Below, piece after piece: positions 56,219 through 64,000 of a DNA stretch of 64,000 nucleotides (within the stretch, counting starts at the first letter, position 1; the number at the start of each line of letters is the position of its first letter). The notes beneath the pieces are model-generated. The model searched no databases, was not told where the DNA came from, and saw nothing but the letters and a program-made list of their open reading frames with translations. Location: assembly GCA_001792895.1 (NCBI GenBank), contig MARA01000004.1, positions 310,001 through 374,000 on the forward strand. Reading direction: 5' to 3'. This DNA comes from Lentinus brumalis (taxonomy: Eukaryota; Basidiomycota; Agaricomycetes; Polyporales; Polyporaceae). Position numbers and translations under genes: made by a program.

Positions 56219-59200
56219 CTACCACACCGCAACACCCAGCGGATCCGACGAACCGTTCGCAGCCTCCTTGGACGGCTCTGGTGGTGGAGGCGACACGGTA
56301 GGTGACGATGCAGTCTGCCTCCGGATCCCAGGACCCATCAAATCAGCCTCCCCAAGCCCAAGGAGGTTATCTGTACCCGCGAGAACCGAAGGCCCCCGGG
56401 CCCCGTCCAGCGTACTCCCGCGTGAGTGTGGGAGGGACGACGGCAACGCGACTGTCGGATCGAGCGGCAGCGCACTCTCTTGCACCTGCTGTATCTCCCG
56501 AGCCTGAGACGAGGGCGAGAACGACACCGCGGACGCGGCCGGGCGCTGCTCGCGCTCCGGCGCCCGCACCGAGCTCCATGGGTTGTCCATGTACATAGAC
56601 GGGATCGTCGGCCGCCCCTGCGCCGTGTTCCACGGGTTGAGCGTGCTCCCCGACGACGGGGACAGGGTGTGCGCTCGAGGCGACGACGGGCCGCTGCGCA
56701 GCGGAGAAGACGGGCGACTGCTATCGCCCCCGCTCTGTCCCCAGGCGTTGATTTCTTCTCGCGATTTGAGCTCGCCGCCACGCGCCGGGTCGCCCTGCTC
56801 GCCAGCTACTGAGAGACCCCGGAAATCCTTCGCCAGGCCGCCGTACGCGTCCTGCACTGCGGAGATGGCCGTGGTCGCGCCGGAGGATACCTTGCCCCAC
56901 CAGGAGCGTCCTGCGGAGAAGAGGTCCGGAGCGGGCTGGCCGTGTGCGCTAGCGCGAGGAGACGACGTCCGCATTGTGCGCATACTAGGAGAAGGTGTGC
57001 GTGGAGGAGCAAGGGGAAGAAGAGAGCCAGAGCCGCCCGGCGACGGCGGTTGAAGACTCTCCTTCCGCATCCGCTGGAGCTCCGGAGAAGGTCGACGCTC
57101 GGTGGGAGGAGTGGACGAAGGAGGCGTGCCCGCAGGAGAAGGCGAAGTGCCCCTCTGCAAGAACCGCGCTAAGGACTGCGGCGTTGGGATGCTCAGTTGC
57201 GGTGATACAACGGGGGCTGCCGACTCTCCTGGGGCCGCATTAGACGTAAGCGTGGTGAAAGAGTTTTGCGCAGCTGCAGGATCCTCGTCTGCCGTCTCAA
57301 TGGGACCCGCTACCTCCGGCTCTTCGGCGGCTTGCTTCGTGACGAACCTGCCGTTCATCTCCTCGTCTGTCCGTCCGTACAGCTCGTGCCAGAAGCGCAC
57401 ATCCTTCGGATTAGGCATCAGCACGCCCATGTCGGCCTTGGGTATCCTACTCGCGGGATCATCGAGACTCGGGTCGTACAGCGGGTTCCTGTTCAGCTCG
57501 ACCTCGGGTGGTGAATTGAAGAAGTCCCAAACGCTGATCGTGCGCGAGATCGGTGGTGACTGGCTCCCATCGCCCACGCGACGTTCCCGCTCCGTGTTGA
57601 AGAGGAAAGTGCCGAACTGGCAGGAGTACAAGTGGTAGTGCAGCTGCCGAAGGAAGCGCTCGTTGAACTCGAACCGCTCAGGATACTGCCGCTGGATCTG
57701 CCGCACGCTCTCGAGAAACTGGTGGAAGACGGGACTGGTCTCCTTGATATGATGCTGCGACGCGAACCGATTCTGCACGGACGCGAGGAAGGCCTGCGCC
57801 GCCTCTGCGCCGCCGCCTCCCCCTGCGTTCTCCACGGGGGACAGGAAGAACTTCTCGGACGAGAGGTGCCCGCACCGATCGAGGAACTTGTGCCCGAACG
57901 CGAGCCAGTCCTTCTCCACGAGGACTGCGAACCCTTTCTGGGTCCGGTAATAAGGGTCCAAGCAGAGCTGGGCGAGTGAAGACAGCTGCGCCGTGCGGTC
58001 CCACCCGTCCGAGCAATGTATGAGCACGTGGGACGAGTTGACGTGGACGTTCCGCACGATGAGAAGCGTCCCCTCGAGGATTGTGGAGATGTGGCGGAGC
58101 CAGCCCGAGCGCCGCAGTGCCTGGCGGTCCAGCACTGGGACAGCGACCGGGAGCTCGTCTCCTTCCGCGGATATCGACGCGGCCTGCATGATCTCGGTCC
58201 CACGCAGCGCCTCCACGACCTTTCCGAGCGACTCGCGCATGGTGTGGATGTGGTCGATGCCGAGATACGCCTTCTTGGCGTCTTTGTAGTTGTCCATGTT
58301 CTCCGTTCCTGCGCCCTTCGCGGTGTTCGCCATGGCGTTTGTCGTCGGGCGCGCGTCAATGATCATGTTCGTCGCCGTCGCGCCATACACGGGGCCTGCG
58401 CTGACTCGAGACTCGGGGTTGTGGTGGGTTTGGAAGATGGCCTCAATGAGCTTCTCGTCCTGTACTGATCGATTACTCGTCAGCCCGACCATGGGCTGGC
58501 TGGAACGCGTGATAGACCCCTACAGCGAGCGCGAAGACAAAGGAGAGTTTCATACTAGTGGCACCAATTGTTAACAGGCAGACGTACGAAGTTAGCCCAA
58601 TGGAGGTATGTCAGGACTGGCAGTCGCCCCTTGCTCCGGAACTTGACGGCGTACTGGAGAGTGGTGTCGCTGATGCGGGTCGGAACCACTAGCCGCGAGG
58701 GGTATGTCGGCGAGAACTACACGAACTGGAACGTTATTCCATGAGAGCATGATAGCGCAGCCGTGAGAGGGACGCACAGAGTAGTCATTGTTGATCGTGG
58801 TGAAGCGCCACGCCTTCGAGCGTGTACCCACTCCCATGCGGCCGAACTCTTCGCGCGGATTGAATAGGTTCCATCCGTTGTTCACGGCAAATGGGGGGTT
58901 GGGGACGTAGTAGAAGGCATAGAGCTGATTGACGGAAGCTTTTGGGTAATGTTGTCAGACGCGCACCGGAACATAGGCGGATATCTACGAGACAGGTGAA
59001 CGTGAAAGTTCCCCCAACTCGCCTGATTACGTCTATGGTGTTGCCCCGCATGTGTAAAACTGGTTAGGGATGGCCACGTCTCACCAGTGAAGACGCATCC
59101 TCGTGTCTTCCCTGCTGAGACAGGAAGCCTCAGAAGAGTGGGGGCTGCTCTACAACCCTTGAGCGGGGTCTGGAAGACGAAGGACGAGAGGGGCAGAGTG

Positions 59201-59738
59201 CATATCCGCTAGTCCATGGGACTTCCACTTCCATTCACAACTCTCGTCACGACCCGGGGAGAGGGGGCTTGCGCGGCCATGAAAGGGACATGAAGACTCA
59301 CTTGCGACCGTCAACTCCTTCACGCTCTCGAACACGTCAATCGCGTCCTTCTCCGAGGCAAACGACAGAAACATCGTCTCGAACGTCCGGGTGTGCATCG
59401 TGAGCGGGCAGCGGCCGTGCAGCGTCATGGGCATCCGGGACACGAGCGATATGAGCGGATACGGGACCTGCATGCCACCGAACACCACCGCACGGAGAGA
59501 CAGATCCCTAGTCAATCAACGTCTGCATGAGCACTAGATTGTGACTGACCCACATCTCCTCCCGTCCCGCCTCGTCGAAGTGGAAGATGGCATGGTGCGC
59601 GGTGAGGTGCAGTGTCCCAGAGGATGTGCTCCCGCCCTTCGTGCACAGGACGCCTTCGACCTGATCAGCGATGTATGAGCATTGCAGCAGGCATGCATCT
59701 CATCGAGCCTCACCTTCGTCACCCTCAAAGAATCCATC
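56219..59738 (-). CDS. YMR1: Myotubularin-family phosphoinositide 3-phosphatase
   Basis: Six exons (59738-59715, 59660-59550, 59467-59302, 58938-58778, 58716-58588, 58519-56219) give 963 residues. The N-terminus is a PH-GRAM domain (VEGVLCTKGGSTSSGTLHLT, MTLHGRCPLTMHTRTFETMF, AIDVFESVKELTV). The phosphatase part has LYAFYYVPNPPF, EEFGRMGVG, RLVVPTRISDTTLQYAVKFR and GRLPVLTYLHW. The active site is HCSDGWDRTAQL, with Cys at about residue 366 and the CX5R Arg six residues later, followed by LVEKDWLAFGHKFLDRCGH. The C-terminal ~400 residues are Pro/Ser-rich and disordered, longer than in yeast Ymr1. The family removes the 3-phosphate from PI3P and PI(3,5)P2 on endosomal and vacuolar membranes. 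All key residues are present. Confidence 0.95.
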
Positions 59739-60424
59739 ACTGCGTAATGGGTCGGCCTGCGTGATGGGATGTCTAAGAACGCGTAGACTCCCGCTGCGTA
59801 CCGGTAGTACCTGGGCGTCTACCCTTCCTAGTTTGGCGCGCTTACGCTTGGACAAGCGCCGCTGTTCTTTGTGTTGAACCACCATCATGGATTGCAAAGG
59901 TCTTCCTACATGGACTGACACATATGCACCATTCAGTTTCTAGCATCTCTAACAAAAGTACGGGTCTTAAAACATCAACGCACATTTTCAGCCGCTGGGA
60001 CATGACAGTACGCAGTAGTACATCAGCCTCACGAGCTCTCGCGAGACAAAGCATTCAAGTGACTGCACGAACATAATCATATACGCTGTCACCACCGCTG
60101 TATTTATACGGGAACGAGGCGTTTGTGCACAAGTGAGCTTATTTTGAGTACCCTTCATATCTTTGATTCAGATCAGGACACCACCACAGTGATTTTGCAG
60201 GATTGATGCGCCACAACGGCTTTGCCCCAGCAGCGAACCAATGACCCAAAGACAAAGCAGGAACAATAGGTTAATCAAAGCCTGGTTGACCAATGCTTGA
60301 CCGCTGTTTATGTTTGTCATTACGTTCCGTTATCCATTAACGCATAAAGTGTTCGATCCTCATCCCATCCCCTTCCACTCTTCTGATTCTCCGTCCCTAC
60401 CACCACCTCACCACGCTCGCGAAG
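59739..60424. promoter_or_regulatory. Divergent promoter region between myotubularin and the Cys/His-rich gene
   Basis: About 690 bases between two start codons; AT-rich around 59930-60310. No further gene seen. Confidence 0.5.
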
Positions 60425-61516
60425 ATGAACGGCTCGCCTGCATCTTACCACTCTTCAAGCGCAACCGGCCGCTCCCCGACTCTCAGCCGCAGCGAATTCA
60501 TGACCAACCACGACTCTTCGACAGAGTCATCAAATATGCCTTCGCCCACGCTGCCCGGCCCCGACATGACCGCTGAGATCCTCCGCATCGCCTGCATGCG
60601 TGGCGATCTGTCGGACCTTCAGGAACGCATTCTTCACGCCGTACTAACCACCAGCTCCAAGAACGTTCCCACAACCACCACCACCACCACCACCACCACC
60701 CTCGGCGGCGACGCGGTCCTCCGCCTGCTCTTCGCCTGCCTGCGCACGCTCGGCGTCGACTTCACTCCTGCACTCTCGGCACTGAAGAGCACAGCGATAC
60801 ACCGCTGCACTCGCTGCGCCGCGTCCTTCTGCGCCGCAGACAATACGCCCACCGCGTGCGCCGTCCCGCACGCCCCGCCGCTCGTCTCGTGGGACATCGA
60901 GCTCGTCGCCGACGGCGTCGAGCCGTGCGAGACGCGGTACTACCCGTGCTGCGGGAAGTGCGTGGTCGTGTTCCCGGAGCAGCCGGAGGAGGACACCGAC
61001 TCGAGCATAAGTATGTGCTATGTCGGGCCGCACGCGGCCTCGGTGCCTACTCCCATTGCCGACGCCGAGCACGAGCATGCGTCGGAGCACAAATTTGGAG
61101 GGCCCCGGAGTGATTACGGGTGTCTGGACGCGGAGGCGGGGAAGACGCACCTGCAGGCACGTCTGCCTTCCGTGCAAGGACAAGGACAAGGATACACTCC
61201 AGGCACCTCTGTTCCCCGACCGGAGTTCGGGACTGACGAAGGCAAGCCGGTGTCGCCCAGGACGGCGACCTGGGTCAATGCAGTCAAGTCAGCTGCCGAC
61301 CAGCATCAGTTTCGTCAACAGCAGCACCTCGGATGGGGCAGGCCCCCTGTCGATATGAACGGGGCACCAAACTCGGCGGAGTGGACGCCCCCAGACCCGC
61401 GCGACGCGACCATGACGCAGACGATACCCTGGCGGCAGTCGAGCTTGTACCACCCGCCTGGCTGGATTGCGATCCCGCCGGGCCTGCGGCGTCCTGGCGA
61501 CTCGCCCTTTGCGTGA
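60425..61516 (+). CDS. Unrecognised protein with a Cys/His cluster (putative zinc-binding module)
   Basis: An intronless frame of 363 residues with ATG at 60425 after a C/T-rich leader. The first ~45 residues are Ser-rich. A helical segment follows (AEILRIACMRGDLSDLQERI), then a poly-Thr run coded by ACC repeats. The centre has HRCTRCAASFCAADN, CAVPHAPP and, 30 residues on, ETRYYPCCGKCVVVFPEQ. The C-x2-C-x4-C ... C-x3-H ... CC-x2-C spacing suggests one or two zinc sites. The C-terminus is Pro/Gln/Trp-rich with no known domain, ending PPGWIAIPPGLRRPGDSPFA. I have seen similar C..C...F...DN...C.vPH modules in basidiomycete hypothetical proteins, but can give no function. Confidence 0.75.
   Translation: MNGSPASYHSSSATGRSPTLSRSEFMTNHDSSTESSNMPSPTLPGPDMTAEILRIACMRGDLSDLQERILHAVLTTSSKNVPTTTTTTTTTTLGGDAVLRLLFACLRTLGVDFTPALSALKSTAIHRCTRCAASFCAADNTPTACAVPHAPPLVSWDIELVADGVEPCETRYYPCCGKCVVVFPEQPEEDTDSSISMCYVGPHAASVPTPIADAEHEHASEHKFGGPRSDYGCLDAEAGKTHLQARLPSVQGQGQGYTPGTSVPRPEFGTDEGKPVSPRTATWVNAVKSAADQHQFRQQQHLGWGRPPVDMNGAPNSAEWTPPDPRDATMTQTIPWRQSSLYHPPGWIAIPPGLRRPGDSPFA
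60674..60700. repeat. ACC trinucleotide repeat coding poly-Thr
   Basis: Nine consecutive ACC units encode most of a ten-Thr run inside the Cys/His-rich protein; the frame is unaffected by unit gain or loss. Confidence 0.85.
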
Positions 61517-63242
61517 GCGTGCAAACCGAAGATCGCTCTGGCGAACGCAGCAATATTGATGGACATGCTCCGTCCGAGGAATGTTTTATCTTACTTATGC
61601 ACCGGGGGGCTCGTATCGAAGTTCAGGCTGGGTTCCTGAGCCGCGACCTCCGGTGCGTCGGAGGTTTGGGGTGGTTTGCCACGATGGGTGGTTCGTAGAG
61701 TGTATGTCTCGCTTACGAGGTGTGCCATCAGCTGCGCTTGCGGGGAGATTTATCAGGCGGCATATGTACTCGGCGTGACGCTGTGGTTTGTATTCATAGA
61801 CTGGGACGCAATGAACGCTGTTGCGCGTCTGGCAGGCAATGCCGACTTCCGCGGATGCATTAACATTTCCGGGCAACGTCATATTGTAGCAAACCACAGG
61901 ACCTCGACAGCGATGAAGGCGCATATGAAGGTGCACTGTCAGGGTAGTAGGTATAGAGTGCATTGCCACCGATCGCATGGTAAGACTTTGGTGAGAATGA
62001 TCGACGCCTGCTAGCGACTCGCAAGTCGTGCCAGTGTCTTGTCTGTAGTCAATGTACCTAACAGTACTGCCAGTGCAGTACATATGCTGGTACGGCCTCC
62101 GAGCAACCGGACCCCGAGACGCACGGGGTACCAAAGTTCGTCGCTGCACTCAGTACTGCGCTGTAGCGCGCTGTTGCCGGACAGAAGACGTCCGGCGTCC
62201 AAACAGTCAAACCGTCAGGTTACGATTTTGCTTGATCGCATCATGGTTTGTCTGCGCCGTCGCCGCCGTGAGTGTGTGGGGACGTCTTTACGACAATTCA
62301 TGACATAACGAACCTCCGTGGTCGGGGGAAAGCTGCTGCCCGCAGGGACGGCCGTCCGCGGGTCAACGCCTCCAGCGCAGTCCGGGGGTCGCGTGGTTTG
62401 AGATTGAGGCGAACATCCTCCGAGATGCATGTTGCGAAGCTAAGCACTGATACTGCCCGTTTCTGCGATTCTGTCCCCACCGTCGCCAGTGCAGGACGAG
62501 CCTGGGGGATCTCATCTGCATGCTATGGCGCGAACAGCTGTCAACACAGCGTCGATAATCATTGCCACAAGCTCGCGGTTCGATAACTGACCATCCATTT
62601 TCGAACGAGGCGGCGCACATCGTTGCGGTGCCCGAGTGCCTGGCCGAGCTGCTGTCACGCCTAGTTCCCGTGGATTCCCGTCATCAAATTGATCTTCAAA
62701 AGATATGTATGGTGGACGCGATACGTAGAAACGCGTTTGGGAAAATCAACGGCCGACCGCCGCCGACGAGGAACTGGAGGTTCTCTTGTGGGCGCGGTGA
62801 GAGTGTGGCGAGGCGGCCATCGCGGGAGGCTGGCGACGAGGGCATGAACTAGTTCATGTAACAGAAGAAGACTGGGGCGATGTGTTGCTTCTGACCGGGC
62901 GTATGTTTTACTGGCGGACGGAGTGGAAAGAGCCGGCGGGCGAAATGAACGCGGCAGGGAACGCTCCTCGCCACTCGTATTTGCAAAGCGGAGGCGCCCG
63001 AGATAGAAGCCCGAGCAAGGTTCGCATCTTGGCCTGGTCTGACACTGACAGACACCGGCTGCCCAACACAGGCGCTGCGAGCCATGCTCCGCTCTCCGTT
63101 GTACATATATATCTACACTCTTCGACAGCGCTGCCTTCCCCGAAGCCCCGTCCCGTCTTCGCTCTCCTCCTCCCCGCTACAGGCGCACGCCCCCTCATCC
63201 GGCTCTGCTTGACTTGACTGACAAGCGTCCCCGCGACTAGCC
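61517..63242. other. 1.7 kb without a recognised gene, upstream of the MFS gene
   Basis: Open frames are short and unfamiliar on both strands. A TATATATA-like stretch at about 63104-63112 lies some 130 bases before the MFS start and may be its TATA element. Confidence 0.4.
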
Positions 63243-64000
63243 ATGGAGCCAGAGTCAAGCAGCTCGATCGAGAAGCGCAGCATCGCCGACGACATGGCCA
63301 AGCCGCACGTCGCCACGCAGGATGTCGATGTCGCAGCGGGGCTGACAGCGGGCAAGGAGGTGCACTTCACCCCGGAGGAGGCCGCGCGCGTCCGGTACGT
63401 CTGCATATACCTTCGACGATCGTCCGTGACCGAACGTCGTGCAGGAGGAAGATTGACTGGCATCTGATGCCCCTCATGTGCAGTGAGTGTCCCATCCATC
63501 TGTCCAGCCTCCTCGAGCTCAGGCTCACCCATTCACTGCAGTTCTTTACATGTTCGTACCTCTTCGAAGGCGATCGCCATGACGCACCTTCTGAACTCTA
63601 TGCGCGATGCAATTGCAGGATGCAGTTCGCCGACAAGACCACCCTCGGCCAGTCCGCCGTCCTGGGCCTTCTGTGAGTTTCATTATGCCAGTGCTTCCGT
63701 GACGGAACTCTAATCTAATCTGCCCCCCCTCGAAGAAACGGTCCCAAGCACTACATCGACCAGGCACAGTTCAACTGGCTGAGCACCATCTTCTATCTCT
63801 TCTTCCTCGGCTTTGAATGGCCACAAAATCTCGCCCTCCAGTACCTTCCCGTCGGGAAGTGGATGAGGTCGGTGCATCGCGCGCACGCTTGCCCTTGGAC
63901 TCCCCGAAGCTCATCTATGTCCGTGTAGCTTCAACATCTTCGTGTGGTCCGTCGCGCTCCTGTCCCACACTGCGGCGCGGAACTTTGGCGAGTTCTTCGC
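63243..64000 (+). CDS. Major facilitator (anion:cation symporter / allantoate-permease-type), 3' partial
   Basis: Start ATG 63243. Exons 63243-63394, 63445-63482, 63542-63551 (10 nt), 63619-63672, 63736-63867 and 63929->64000 read in one phase. The cytosolic N-terminus is followed by FTPEEAARVRRKIDWHLMPL and MCILYMMQFADKTTLGQSAV (first helix of the ACS/Dal5 family, with the conserved R-KID---MP and Q--D-T--G), then NGPKHYIDQAQFNWLSTIFY, EWPQNLALQYLPVGKWMSFN and IFVWSVALLSHTAARNFGEF. The gene is cut by the right edge after about two and a half helices. The family moves organic anions, vitamins or ureides with protons; the substrate cannot be told. The 10-nt exon 3 uses a GTTCGT donor. Confidence 0.9.

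Noticed and set aside
57493..58359. Second long minus-strand frame, Arg/Ser-rich
   Set aside because: It overlaps the myotubularin catalytic exon in a different frame and has a shadow-type composition.

Overview
The window is basidiomycete nuclear DNA, most like a GC-rich agaricomycete such as a polypore. The evidence is intron-dense genes with GT-AG introns of about 50-65 nt, plus orthologue-grade genes for GID7/WDR26, Elongin A, a Gti1/Pac2 (WOPR) regulator, cwf18, GUF1, SAM37/metaxin, an alternative NADH dehydrogenase, CLP1, S-adenosylmethionine synthetase and myotubularin. No rRNA, tRNA, CRISPR array or intact transposon was recognised.

Left block (1-20.3 kb): the 3' part of a GID7/WDR26 ubiquitin-ligase subunit (+), followed by a decayed copy of its WD40 end. 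Then come Elongin A (-), a WOPR regulator (+), cwf18 (-) and 20-exon GUF1 (+) divergent over 295 bp, a GPI-type cupredoxin (+) and SAM37/metaxin (-).

Middle accessory block (20.4-45.8 kb): six F-box or F-box/LRR-like genes (three - at 20.5-25.4 kb, two + at 39.6-42.9 kb, one - at 44.1-45.8 kb). They flank a direct duplication of an NDE1-type external NADH dehydrogenase. Copy 1 (26.3-28.9 kb) is complete. Copy 2 (35.8-38.9 kb) keeps exons 1-9 open, has about 0.7 kb inserted in one intron, and has lost the C-terminal domain. The 7 kb between them has no convincing gene, but holds a diverged direct-repeat array and many splice-like GT...AG blocks. A conserved fungal protein of unknown function lies at 43-43.8 kb.

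Right block (46.4-64 kb): two convergent paralogous enoyl-reductase-like MDR genes with nearly identical exon plans, separated by a possible homeodomain-like gene and followed by a decayed third copy. Then CLP1, S-adenosylmethionine synthetase and myotubularin (all -), an unrecognised Cys/His-rich protein (+), and the start of an MFS anion:cation symporter (+) that runs off the right edge.

The main theme is local duplication at different stages of decay (GID7, NDE1, MDR and F-box/LRR families). The genes otherwise serve unrelated core processes (protein turnover, transcription, splicing, 3'-end formation, mitochondrial translation, import and respiration, phosphoinositide and methyl metabolism). 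No operon-like or obvious biosynthetic cluster is visible. Three conserved genes (WOPR, SAM37, CLP1) each contain one frame change of the same sense, compatible with a missing base in the assembly.
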